Of a stretch of 64,000 bases of DNA, positions 13,451-24,393 are shown one piece after another (within the stretch, counting starts at the first letter, position 1; every line of letters begins with the position of its first letter). The notes under the pieces were generated by a model. The model worked only from the letters and a program-made list of their open reading frames with translations, was not told where the DNA came from and did not search any database. Where the stretch lies: positions 55,218,979-55,282,978 of the forward strand of contig NC_079217.1 of assembly GCF_029633865.1 (NCBI RefSeq). Reading direction: 5' to 3'. A program made the position numbers and the translations under genes. The stretch is from Lampris incognitus. Lineage: Eukaryota; Chordata; Actinopteri; Lampriformes; Lampridae.

Positions 13451-13576
13451 GGCCTTGTGATGGCCTGGCGGCCTGTCCAGGGTGTCTTCCCACTTGCCAC
13501 CCAATGACTGCTGGAATAGGCTCCAGCATCCCCTCGACCCTGAGAGCAGGATAAGCGGTTCAGATAATGGATGGAT
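13181..13576 (+). repeat. Dispersed SINE-like repeat with internal TG tract
   Basis: Starts GGCGGCACGGTGGCGCAGTG and ends in a GATGGATGGA tail, with a TG/CGTG microsatellite at 13,367-13,450 in the middle. The reverse complement of the same layout is at 20,515-20,766, and 3' pieces are at 888-993 and 63,225-63,362. This repeat type is very common in teleosts. It is inserted in the minus-strand L1. Confidence 0.8.
13367..13450. repeat. (TG)n grading into (CGTG)n microsatellite
   Basis: About 26 TG units followed by about eight CGTG units, within the dispersed repeat. The ORFs across it are low-complexity artefacts. Confidence 0.95.
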
Positions 13577-16385
13577 GAATTTTAAGCTGGAGTTGTGCAG
13601 TAATGACAGACTGGAGGGAGAGCTTCGAAGACATTAGCTCCATTTGGGCCCATAGGGGACGTGTCTCAGCCCTGTTATCGATCCAACAGTGTAATTTTCC
13701 AATATTGCATGCCCACTAATACTGAATAAAATTGGGCAGTGGCAGACCACCTGACTTTCTTCGGAGTTGTAAAATGTTATGGCAGTTTATTAGCCTATGG
13801 GAATGAGGATACCATCTCATCTAATTGATGAAAGAAATACTTTTTCATAAAAATTGGAATGTGTTGAAATAGGTATAGGAATTTGGGGAGGATCAACACC
13901 TTTATAAGGTTAACACGGCCAATTAAAGACAAGGGGAGAGAGGACCAGCGAATTATGTCAAGTTTATATTTATCGACAAGGGTTTGAAAGTTTTTGGCAA
14001 AAAGGTCATTAAATGAGGTGGTGATAAACACTCCCAAGTATTTAAAGTCTTCAGAGACTACTCTGAATGGTAGGACAGACTGTGGTATTTTCTTGGACAA
14101 AGCATTGATGAGGAGAAGTTCACTTTTTTGGAAATTTAACTTATATCCAGAGTATTTGCCGAATTTAATTAAAATGTCTTTGACAACCGGGAGGGATGAA
14201 ACTGGGTTGGAGGCATATAAAAGCAGATCGTCTGCATATAAGGACAGTTTGTAAGTGACACCCATCCTGGTGATGCCCTGAAACCTCCTCTCCTCTCGAA
14301 GCCAAATGGCTAGGGGTTCGATGGCAATTACAAATAAGAGGGGAGAGAGAGGGCACCCCTGTCTGGTGCCACGGTGGAGAGCAAAAGGGGGAGACCTCAC
14401 ACCACTGGTGAGAACACAAGCAACCGGCACTCCATGGAGTAGTCTAATCCATGCAAAAGTCAGAGCTAAAACCAAACCTTTCTAAGACATAATAAAGGTA
14501 TCGCCACTCAACCCTGTCAAATGCTTTTTCCACATCTAAAGATATTACTACCTCAGGAGTGTCAGGGTTGGGGGAGCCGATCATATTGAGCAGCCTTCCG
14601 GTGTTATAAGAGGAGCTCCTTCCGATCATGAAACCAGTTTGGTCTGTTGAAATCAAATTTGGTAGGGCCCGTTGTAAACGTGAAGCTAAAACCTTTGCTA
14701 GAATCTCTTGGTCTACATTTAAGAGAGATATGGGCCTGTAACTGTTACATTCAAGAGGGTGTTTGTCTTTTTTTAGTAAGAGACAGATGGTGGCTTCAGA
14801 TAAACTCAAAGGTAGTTGGCCATTAGTGGAGGATTCATTGTAAACATCAGCTAAAAGTGGAGAGATTAAATTTGAATATTCTTTATAAAACTCTACTATG
14901 TACCCGTGCGGGCCTGGGGGTTTACAATTTTGCAGCAGTCTGACTGCCTCCCTTACTTCATTGGCTGAAATCGGAGCTCTCAGCTCATTGGTGTAATTGA
15001 CACTGATTCTCGGAAACATGATCAACTCTAAAGGGTTGTGGCCATTCCAGACTTCAGGTGAATATTCAGAGGAATAAAGGTCAGAATATTTTTTTTTAAA
15101 ACGTCATTCACCATTTTTGGGTTGGGAGACAATAATCCCCAGTGGTGATCCTATCCTTGGGATCAGTCTTGAGACAGCCGCTGTCCTGGCCCAGTGAGCA
15201 AGAAGTTTACCACCTTCTTCTCCCATTTCGAAGTAGCATTGCCTTGATTGTAATAATTGTCTTTCAATCTTGGTGGTTGACAAGAAATTGAACTCAGCTT
15301 GAAGCTTAAGTCGTTGGCTGTAAAACACTGAGGTGGGAGTGGAGGCATACTGCACATCAGCCCTCTGTTGATCCGAGATCTCTGTCAATCTGAATGTTTC
15401 TGCTCTTTTCAACTGAGAAGCAAAGCAGATAGCTGCTCCCACAGGTAGGCCTTGCACGCTTCCCACAAGATACCTTTTGCAATATTTGGCATGTCGTTCG
15501 TCTGGGGAAAAAAGTGAGAGGTTTCGTCTGAAAAGACTTTTTTTAAATTTCATATTGGTTAACAATTGTGGGGAGAGCCTCCATTGTCTGGGTGAAGAGT
15601 TGTAACTGGGGAAGTGTATGTCCACTGATGTGGGGGCATGGTCTAAGATTACAATACTATGGTGCATACTGCTATTAATCCAATGTAAGATTCTGTTGTC
15701 AACAAGAAAGAAATCAGGTCTCGAGTAAGAATGGTGAACGTGGGAGAAAAACGAGTATGCATTTACAGATGGATGGGTGGACCTCAAAGGGTCGCTCAAA
15801 CCAAGCTGGTCCTTAAGTGAATTCAGTACTGTGGCAGCTTTAGACAAAGTGGACGGTCCAGAGGAAGACCCATAAAGGTCAGGGTCTTGGAGGAGATTAA
15901 AATTGCCATCTAAGAGCAGGTAGTGACTATCTACATCAGGGAGAGAAGGGGAAAAAAAAGGTTAATACATCTGTCATCATCCCAGACAGGGGCATAGACG
16001 CATGCTAAAACTACAGGTATGTTAAACAGCTTGCCCGATACTGCTACAAATCGACCAGTGGGATCTTCAATGGATTTTGAAGATCGAATGCTACATTTTT
16101 ATCAATTATGATAGCTGCCCCTCTCACCCTTTTGGAATACTTGGAGTGAAATATATGACTCATCCAGGATCTCTTAATGCATGAAATTTCAGAAAGCATA
16201 AGATGGTTTTCCTGCAGGAAATAAATATCCCCTTTAAGCTGTTTTAGGTGTGCCAACACTTAACCTCATTTGGTGACTCCATTGACACGCCTAAAATTCC
16301 ATGAGACAAACCAACAGCCCTTACCTTGAGATGTTATGCTCAACATTGTTCACAAAACACTGGGGACAGAACATGTGTCCAGATG

Positions 16386-16411
16386 ATGCCTGCGGGGGGG
16401 GGGGGGGGGGG
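16386..16411. repeat. Poly-G run
   Basis: An almost pure G run (GCGGGG... onward) in the 5' part of the minus-strand L1, possibly of uncertain length in the assembly. Confidence 0.85.
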
Positions 16412-17025
16412 ATAACAGCATAGCCAGGGGAAGAGAAAAAGGAAACAAAAAGAATAATAATAATGAAGCCAAAACCTTATGCAACTTTCCATTCTTTCCA
16501 TACTCACTACTCTCTTTCAGTCACAATTCCCATTATTCACAGTGTTACCTGACAAAAATGCAGACAATTTTAACAAAAGCAAAAATGTTTAGGTGAGGAT
16601 GCTGGCACTGCGCTGCTAGTATCCTTACTGGAGACAGCTTGACATTTTCCTTGATGACTTCAAAGAGACCCGTAATCAGTGACTGTTGCCTGCATCACAT
16701 CTAATTTGGTTTCACGAGATGCAAATGCTGACTTAAATTTGGTAGAAAAGGCTGATGACATAGACACGCGGTGCTCTTCCAGCAAGTTAGCGAGGGCCTG
16801 CATGCTAATAATCCCTCTTGCATCAGTGGAATGTTCGTCTTTTTTGCCATCTTCTTTTTTATTATGTTTTGTTTGGGATGCCATAGGGCAGTTTATAGAT
16901 GGTGTCTGCCCTTAGTAAAAAAAATTAGACAAAGGTTCACGATATAAAAAAGTTATGGGTTGTAAAGTCATGGGAGAGTACGGCAAATGCATCTACTCCA
17001 GTCCTCTCTCCACCAGAAGTCATAT

Positions 17026-17513
17026 AAAAGTAGGTTCTTATAAAGGGAATGCACACATTGGTTTTTGTATTAATTTGACCGGAGATTGATTTATTTTTCA
17101 AGTTTTTGGGCTGTAAAGAGAACAGAGAAAGACAAAAGTTTTAGAACCGTTTTTTTTTTAGCACATAGCCAGCTAGTCAGTCAACCAGTCACAACACGTA
17201 CCCATGTGCCACTCATGCATAAAACAAAGATCTGTATTCCCCGCACATTGGGTTAAGACTGCCTCATTTAAGTACAATTCCCAATCAGATGACAGAAGGA
17301 TAAGTGAACCGGAAAAGGAGCTGAGAATCCACAAGGTTAATGGCTCACCGTGAATGAATAATTACTGTAGACATGAATGAATGAATGAATTCATAAATCA
17401 TTATTGGATTTATATGAGCAAGAGAGAAAATGTGAAAGAGAGACATGGACAAATGGACACACAGAACAGTAATGAAAAATAAATGTTAAAAAAATAACTA
17501 GATAACTAACTAT
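17026..17513. other. DAW1 intron sequence without a gene
   Basis: AT-rich intronic sequence between the L1 target duplication and the fifth DAW1 exon. A short GAAT repeat lies near 17,373-17,390. Nothing else recognised. Confidence 0.5.
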
Positions 17514-17689
17514 CTGAGTGGCCAGATCCACCCCAGTCTCCACATCCCACGGCTTGGCAGTATTGTCCAATGCTGCCTGTGGCTATCAGTGTACTCTGGG
17601 GATTAAATGCCACACTGCATCATAAGAAAAACGAATAAAAAGCACTGTTAGGAGTTAGCATCCCCAGGTTCAGCTCTTGCATATGATTT

Positions 17690-20346
17690 GTTCTCCCAAA
17701 TTTGAACGGACATTATTGGGACACACTGCTCCCCGGACTTAGAATACCTGGCTGTGAAATGCAGGCAATTTTATATGCCGAGGGAGTTTTTTGCCGTCTT
17801 AATCACAGCTGTTTACATACCATGACATGCTAACGCTAAGATAGCACTGGAGGAACTGCACAGCACTATCAACAACCAGCCGAATGCACATCCTGAGGGA
17901 ACTGTGATTTTGGCAGGAAACGTTAACCACTCAGAACTAAAGACAGTGCTGCCCAAACTCCACAAGAATATCAACTTCCCAACCAGAGACAAAAATATTC
18001 TGGATGAAGTTTACACCAACATCCCAGGAGCATACAAAGCTGCACCATCACCACACCTCGGCTTATCCGACCACATCTCACTGGTTATGATTCCATCCTA
18101 TAAACCTCTAATCTACAGAACAAGGCCAGCTGTTAAAACTGTCCAAGTTTGGAGTGAGGAAGCCACCTCATGACTGCAGGCCTGCTTTGGAAGCACAGAC
18201 TGGGAAGTGTTTGCACAGGAAGAAAACTTAGAGGAATACACGTCAGCTGTCCTGGCCTACATTCACTTCTGTACTGAGACAGTACCAACTACCAAAACCA
18301 TCAAGGTATTTCTGAACCTGAAGCCATGCCTGGACAGGAATGTTCGGTCTCTGCTCAGGGCTCAAGATGCTGCCTTCAGGACAGATGACATGCTGGCCTA
18401 CAAAAATGCCCGGAGGAACTTAAAAAGGGCATTAGAGAGGCTAAATGCAGGTACAAGCAGGTGCATTGAGGGGCACTTCACACACAACAACAACCCCCGG
18501 AGCATGTGGAGAGGTATTAAAAACATAGTGGATACAAATGCAGCACCCCACACATCACCTGTGACAGCGCCCTCCCTGACATGCTTAACCAGTTCTTTGC
18601 ACGCTTTGAAATGCAGAACAACAGAGTGAGGGTCCAAATGACCCTGCCCAAGGAGGAGCATGCACTCGTCCTACAGCACCATCAGGTGAAATCCAATTTG
18701 AGGAGAATTGATATCGCCAAAGCGGCAGGACCAAACAGAGTGCCGGGCTGCACAATGAAGACATGCGCTGACCAACTAACAGGGGTGTTCACCAACATCT
18801 TCAACCTCTCCTTACAACAGGCTGTAGTCCCCACCTACCTGAAATCCAACACCATTGTGCCTGTACCCATGAAGACAGCAGTCATCTGCCTCAATGACTA
18901 TCACCCAGTTGCCCTCACCCCAATTATTATGAAGTACTTTCTCACATCAAGGACATCATCCCCACAGATCTGGACAGCCACCAATTTGCCTATTGGGGGA
19001 ACAGATCTATGGAGGATGCAGTCTCAATTACACTTCATACAGCTCTGTCCCACCTGCAGCATCCAAACACATATGTCAGGATGCTCTTTTTTGACTTCAG
19101 CTCTGCTTTCAATACAATAATCCCCCATAAACTGGTACACAAACTCAGCAACCTAGGATTAACCACCTCACTCTGTTCATGGATTATGGACTTCCTCACT
19201 CACAGACCACAAAATGTCAGGATAGGCAACCATAAATCTTCAACCCTCATCCTGAACACAGGTGTGCCACAGGGCTGTGTGATCAGTCCAGCCCTCTTCA
19301 CCTTTTTCCACCCACGATTGTACCCCCATTCATTCCTTCAACACTATAATCAAGTTTGCTGATGACACCACTATAGTGGGACTCATAACCAACAACAAGC
19401 AGACACACTACAGAGAGGAGGTCCAACATCTGGCTGAGTGGTGTTCAGACAATAACCTGGTCCTGAACACCAGTAAAACAAAGGAAATCTCTGTGGACTT
19501 TAGGAGATCCAGGAAGACCACCCCACCCCCACTGCACATAAACGGTAAAGAGGTGCATATTGTGGATAACATCAAATTCCTGGGAATCCACATAACCAAA
19601 GAACTCAAATGGTCACTCAACACCTCCCACCTGGTGAAGAAAGCACAACAGAGGCTTTTCTTCCTCAGGAAACTTAAACAAGCTGGTCGCTCCTCTCAGC
19701 TACTGGTCAACTTTTACAGAAGCACAATAGAAAGCATCCTCTGTCAATGTGTCACAGTGTGGTATGCCAGCTCCACAGCAGAGAACAGGAAGGACTTGGC
19801 CCCGGTGGTAAAGGCAGCACAGAGGATTGTGGGAGTTGTGCTCCCAAACTGTGATGCTGTGTAATGCTGGCCGCCTACAGAGGAAAGCCAGCAACATCCG
19901 CAAAGACACAACACATCCAGGTCACTGTGTGTTTATTCCCTTGCCATCGGGGAAAAGATACCCCACCATCAAAACCTAGACTAACAGACATGAGGAACAG
20001 CTTCTTCCCCAGAGCTGTAGCCTCCATCACCCCCCCCCCACACACACACACACACACACCTATAACTGCTGAGGGCTAACTGGTACTAAAGCCGCTGCAA
20101 TATGGACAACTATGTGCAATAATCCCATACACTATTTTGAACTTTAAAAGCCACTGCTATCTTTTATTGTCTCATTATCATTTTTGCTATCTCACTTATT
20201 TTTACTACCTCACTTGTTGTACTAAATTTGGTTTGTCCTTGTGTTTATCTGTTGTTAATCATTAACCTTGTCTAGTGCTGCTGGCCTGAGAGTCACCAAA
20301 TGAAATTTCCTTGTGTGCGCACAATGACAATAAAGTATCTTATATG
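17690..20346 (+). repeat. L2/CR1-like LINE, 5'-truncated
   Basis: Plus-strand LINE starting inside the endonuclease. Parts: endonuclease end (about 17,880-18,175, SDHISLVMIPSY), a linker with the KPCLDRNVRSLLRAQDAAFR motif, and RT (18,581-19,864) with [42 protein letters not shown] (FADD) and LNTSKTKEISVDFRRSRKT. It ends in the L2-type tail TGACAATAAAGTATCTT. At least four frame changes mark it as dead. It lies in a DAW1 intron and resembles the element at 36,541-40,740. Confidence 0.85.
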
Positions 20347-20514
20347 ATTCCAAAACACCATCAACTAAAGCAGGGCCGTTGTTTCCAAACATTTAATATT
20401 TCTTTCAGTGTCATATGATTTATATGCTGAGTTTGTCCTGGACTTGGCAAAACATAGTCCTGTTCTGGAAAGGAGGCTTTTTAATTTTGACTATTGTCAC
20501 TATTGACTATTGTC

Positions 20515-20643
20515 TATCCATCCATTATCCAAACCACTTATCCTGCTCTCAGGGCTGTGGGGATGCTGGAGCCTATCCCAGCAGTCATTGGGCGGCAGGC
20601 AGTGAGACACCTTGGACAAGCTGCCAGTCCATCACAGGGCGGG

Positions 20644-20678
<35 letters not shown>

Positions 20679-20766
20679 GGACAATTTAGTATGGCCGATT
20701 CATCTGACCTACATATCTTTGGACTGCGAGAGGAAATCGGAGCACCCGGAGGAAATCCAAACATGC
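20515..20766 (-). repeat. Dispersed SINE-like repeat, reverse copy with CA tract
   Basis: Reverse complement of the layout at 13,181-13,576: a TCCATCCATTATCC start, the AGCCTATCCCAGCAGTCATT block, a CA tract at about 20,646-20,674, then CTAGGGACAATTTAGTATGG. The CA tract is at the same internal position as the TG tract of the other copy. Confidence 0.8.
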
Positions 20767-21148
20767 CTTAATACAACAAAATTGAGATGAATATTCAATC
20801 CAAATTCACCTTACTGAATTACTGATTTTTATTTTGTTTTTTTAAATTTGATTTTTGATATACTTTATTGACTGTTGTGACTATCGTAAAGACGCTTTAC
20901 GGTAGCTATTTGAAATGTGAGAAATGTCTTTAAGATAGAAAATGTATAGATAATAATGATAATAATAAGTTGTAGTATTAGTGGCAGTAGCTGTAATAGT
21001 AGCTTAAGTATTAGTATTAGTGGCTGTAATGGTGTTATCGTAGTGGTACTATTGTTATTTTTCATACTGACAACTTCTCTTGTTGCACACTAAGCAACCC
21101 TTAAATGAAAAACACATTTTTAGAATTTAACAAAGATGTGTAACATAC
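20767..21148. other. AT-rich DAW1 intron sequence
   Basis: No gene or classified repeat. A degenerate trinucleotide-rich stretch (TAATAATGATAATAATAAG, then AGTATTAGTATTAG) lies around 20,950-21,040. Confidence 0.45.
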
Positions 21149-21481
21149 TATTTCTGCCATGTGTCTGCGAAAGGTATGAAAACATTTGCCAGTCTCTGCA
21201 CTCCATAGTTTGCAGGTCTTATCAAAAGAACCAGCGGCAATCTTGTCCCCGAGTTTAAGGAACAGAGAAGCAAATATCAAATAGCACAGAAAAAAAGAGC
21301 AAAGACAGGATATCTTAAAACAAAACAAAGTGGCTTTGAACAAATGAACAAGAAATAATTGAGTGTCAGAGGGAGCCACTGAGTTCCTCATAACTCTTTC
21401 TAAAATGTTCTTCAAAACAACTCCTTACCCATAGGGGTTGTTGAATGCAATGGCATATACCACGTTCCTATGACCCTCTCG

Positions 21482-21685
21482 CAGGGGTGGGCGATCTTAT
21501 CCAGAAAGGGCTGGGGTGGGTGCAGGTTTTTGTTCCAACCAAGCAGTTACACACCGGATCCCACTAATCAACCAGTAGAGTCTTTGCTGAGAAACTTGAT
21601 TAGGAGACATAGGTGTGTAACTGCTTGGTTGGAACAAAGACCTGCACCCAAACCGGCCCTTTCTGGATAAGATTGCCCACCCCTG
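21482..21685. mobile_element. 204-bp inverted-repeat MITE inside a DAW1 exon
   Basis: Both ends read CAGGGGTGGGC then ATCTTATCCAGAAAGG in inverted orientation, followed by further inverted blocks (GTTACACAC, TTGGTTGGAACAAA). A CAGGGGTGGGC-type end is usual in hAT-derived MITEs. It sits between the DAW1 coding blocks TELHTL and EGHRNVV, so it interrupts an exon. I could not see an exact 8-bp target duplication. A related copy is at 45,089-45,278. Confidence 0.85.
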
Positions 21686-21999
21686 TGTCTAGTGTGTGCA
21701 GCTCAGTGCCTGACACGGTGTCCCACATTCTGCATGTCACAACTTCCAGTTATGAAACTGAAGGATGGCAGAGAGAGAGAGAGACAGAGACAGAGTGAAA
21801 GCGACATAGACATAGACAGAGAGTGAATGAACAAAGGGGAGAGGGTACTGCTCACCCTCTCTGAACCCAAGAAACAAATGCCCAGGGTTTTCTAGAAGCC
21901 AGAATGGCAGCTCTCCATGTGCTGCAGATAAACTTACCTCAACCCCAATTTGTTGAAGGCAACATTTTTCAGAGGCAGTAAATGTGCCTGGAGCACCTG

Positions 22000-22920
22000 G
22001 AAAGGGTACCAGAGAAGGATCATGAGAAAACTAACTCTGAGGGGATATACTTAATTCACTGAATTTGTTCAATTTCAAATATTTAAGTTTACTGGTGTCA
22101 CTTCCATGCATAATTAATTTGACTTTGATGCGCTGGATAGACTTGGTATGCTGACCGCTGCTTCCCTCTAGTGTCACTTTAAAGCAATAATCACTGGTTC
22201 TTGCCACCAAGCAAAACAGCAAACTCAGATTTTAAAATGTCTTAGTAAATTTTGAAAAACTAACCTTTTTTTCTGAAAATTTAAACATCCAAAGTTTGAT
22301 TGTAAACTTACAAAAGTCATTGAGTAACAAATTTAACAACAAGAAAACGGTCTAAAACTGCTTAATTTCCTCGATCTGATCCAACATTTGTGTGCCCAAA
22401 GACATTTCAGCCTGAATCAGACATTGGGAAAAAAATTTGATATTTGATTTGAAGATTCATCCTAGAATGCACTGGGACAGATCAGTGATGTTTCCTGAGG
22501 TCCTTGGGTGTTTCAGGTCTTTCAACATCATACACCCTCTCTCAGGAGACCCAGCCAGGGTTGATCAGGCCCTGGCTTGTGTCCCAGCAGCACTGGCCCA
22601 CAGATCACTCCTTCTAATCCAAAGCCACCTGGATGCCCTCTCTGTAGCCTCAGTCTACTGCATTCAAATAATTTCAATCTAGCACAATCAAATAATAGAG
22701 GAAATTTCAAGAGAGGAACTAGAGGTGTTGTCTTCTGTGTTCCCCAAAACCAGGCAAGATACACATTACTTTCAGAATCACTGCCCCTGTTGTAAATCAA
22801 ATAGGTTAGTATAGGTAGTTGTTGCAAGTGTAGGTTACCCTACAACAGTAGTCTTATTTAACTGCATGTTGATTTGCCCATTCACTATTGGCTAGTAATG
22901 CAAATACAGTTTCTGTTTCT
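22000..22920. other. DAW1 intron sequence
   Basis: No exon or classified repeat recognised between the second and first visible DAW1 exons. Short ORFs are present on both strands, but none has a domain or splice context. Confidence 0.45.
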
Positions 22921-23035
22921 GACCTTGGTAAGAAAGAACCTTTGGTGATCCTGCTGGCCCCGTTTCTGCTGCAGTCTGAGGATCAGCTGTTTGACCTGGT
23001 CAGCCCTGAACTCTGTGATGAGGGGCTCTAACTGC

Positions 23036-24243
23036 CTGACTTTTGCCAATGGAGGTTGCCATAAAAAAAAAGAAGAAAAAAAAACTAAAAAAAAAGAAAA
23101 AAGGAAGAGAACCAGAAGGAATGAGGACAAACAGTAGTTTTGTTTTGATACAGGAAAATATTTATTTTATTTACAAGTTATATTGTGACATGTTGTACTA
23201 TGTACTTGCACTATGCTCTAATGTGTTGGTGTTTACATTGGAAAAGGAGGATGTTACATGGTCTAGTTAGATCAATAGCATCGGCAATCTACTAGTTTGA
23301 TGTTTGATGCATGACCCCGGATATAGGGGAGTTGTTACTTGCTTTGAGAGATGACTCGTTCTGAACTTGGCACACGTCTGTCATTTATTCATGCATTCAG
23401 TATATCCTAGACAAACAAAACAGTTGCTATTTAAAAAAAACTAAAACAAACTGTTGCTATGGCGATGGATGCAAGTCACGCTCTCATGCGGGCCGCCACG
23501 CATGCAAAGTACGGGTACAATGCCAAAATCTCGTGACGAGACGTGATTGGTGGTTGTCCGTCACCTGACGAACCATTCAAAGAAATGACGGTCAAGGTTT
23601 TAATCTAACCCTAACCTAATCTCTACCCCTAAACATAACCCTCACCCTGAAACTAAACCTAACTCTACCCTCCTTGAATATTGAGTGCTAGCAATAACTG
23701 ATTTTTGACAAATTACCATTCTGTTTGTGAGATGATCTGAGTGGCTGCAAGCTTGCAACACGTGTTATTGGTGTGGAGGATGCACGTGCAGCATCTGTCT
23801 TATCTACAGTAGCTTGGTGAAGCAGTAAACAGTAATATGGACAGTAGGCTTCTATAAAAATTTCATTTTTTCCTTGCAGACCAGGATTATCTTTGACATG
23901 AAGATTTACCAGAATATGTCTGTAAAATACAGGGTGATATGCATTACTTGAAATGTTCTCAACATCTCATGAAATGTGATTTTCTTGTCTAGTGGAATTT
24001 ATAAATGAAGTAAGACTGACATAAGGCTTGTTTTATCATGCCTCTGTAATTCCTCTATTTCCTGAGAGGTCAAAGTCCTGCCGTAAACAATGGGGCACAT
24101 GCAGACAATAAGCAGCTGAAAGAAAGCTTGAAGCGTGCCAGTGGTAGCAGCAAAACATTATTCTGAGACCAGAATATTTTGGTGGCATACTGGGAAGCTC
24201 CAAACCAAAGACTTTCTCCAGGGATTTCGACTGAGATATAATA
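23036..24243. promoter_or_regulatory. Head-to-head interval between DAW1 and SLC19A3-like gene
   Basis: About 1.2 kb separates the visible DAW1 5' exon (minus) from the SLC19A3-like start codon (plus). It probably holds the missing DAW1 first exon and the SLC19A3 promoter or 5' UTR. A TTTTCCTTGCAG at about 23,868-23,879 could be a 5' UTR acceptor. I saw no convincing TATA box or named factor site. A CTAACC-rich low-complexity tract is at about 23,600-23,672. Confidence 0.4.
23600..23672. repeat. Degenerate CTAACC-rich tract
   Basis: Irregular CTAACCCTAACCTAATC and ACCCTCACCCTGAAACTAAA units. It resembles interstitial telomere-like or simple low-complexity sequence, too degenerate to call telomeric. 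Confidence 0.6.
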
Positions 24244-24393
24244 ATGTACTGTTGGGCCAAGCTGAGGTCCTCTGGTTGGATTTATCCCACTGCTGTGCTT
24301 TCGCTCTATGGATTTTTTGCCAATTGTAGAGTGGCAGAGCCCTTTCTTACACCATACCTAATTGGACCACATAAGAACATCTCTGAAGAAGTG
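24244..24393 (+). CDS. slc19a3: SLC19A3-like exon 1 (start codon)
   Basis: 50 codons, ends in phase 0 at GAAGTG/GTAAGA. Encodes the first membrane span and the conserved EPFLTPYL motif. The ATG at 24,244 is preceded by ATAATA, a fair initiation context. Confidence 0.9.

Larger units (their letters stand above)
11561..17025 (-). repeat. L1-type LINE with 14-bp target duplication
   Basis: Minus-strand L1 in a DAW1 intron. AAAAGTAGGTTCTT occurs at 11,547-11,560 and 17,026-17,039, an exact 14-bp target duplication; the 3' end at 11,561 has an AATAAA signal. From the 5' end: a short ORF1-like N-terminus (16,884-16,660, charged, coiled-coil-like), the endonuclease start (16,259-16,044), endonuclease to RT entry (15,847-15,104), RT (15,025-13,795; SLDVEKAFDRVEWRYL, RQGCPLSPLLF, catalytic YADD in LSLYADDLLLYA) and a C-terminal part with a CNRCKQSPANHTHMFWSC knuckle (12,807-12,133). 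Most of ORF1 is missing, frames are broken, and a SINE-like repeat is inserted at 13,181. Confidence 0.88.
10084..23035 (-). pseudogene. daw1: DAW1 (WDR69) WD-repeat gene, decayed copy
   Basis: DAW1 is a cytosolic WD40 protein that helps preassemble and import axonemal dynein arms. Nine exons match it in order: 22,924-23,035 (EPLITEFRADQVKQLILRL); 21,938-21,996 (VLQAHLLPLKNVAFNK); 21,429-21,757 (FITGSCD, MWDTVSGTELHTL, EGHRNVVYAIAFNNPYG); 21,149-21,249 ([20 protein letters not shown]); 17,514-17,614 (FNPQSTLIATGS); 11,295-11,401 ([20 protein letters not shown]); about 10,975-11,080 ([14 protein letters not shown]); 10,662-10,757 (CFNLTGHLIATAFADG); 10,084-10,158 (VKLGGHKGEISK). Lesions: a 5-nt deletion and a 204-bp transposon in the third exon, no AG acceptor before the fourth, a 1-nt insertion in the fifth, and 2-nt deletions in the eighth and ninth. 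The final WD repeats were not found. It lies head to head with the SLC19A3-like gene. Most likely a pseudogene, perhaps with an intact paralogue elsewhere. Confidence 0.85.

Noticed and set aside
13341-13554. Cys/Val and His/Thr repeat proteins on both strands
   Set aside because: Translations of a TG/CA microsatellite; low complexity with no splice or start context.
23600-23672. Interstitial telomere array
   Set aside because: CTAACC-like units are too irregular and few to separate from low-complexity DNA.
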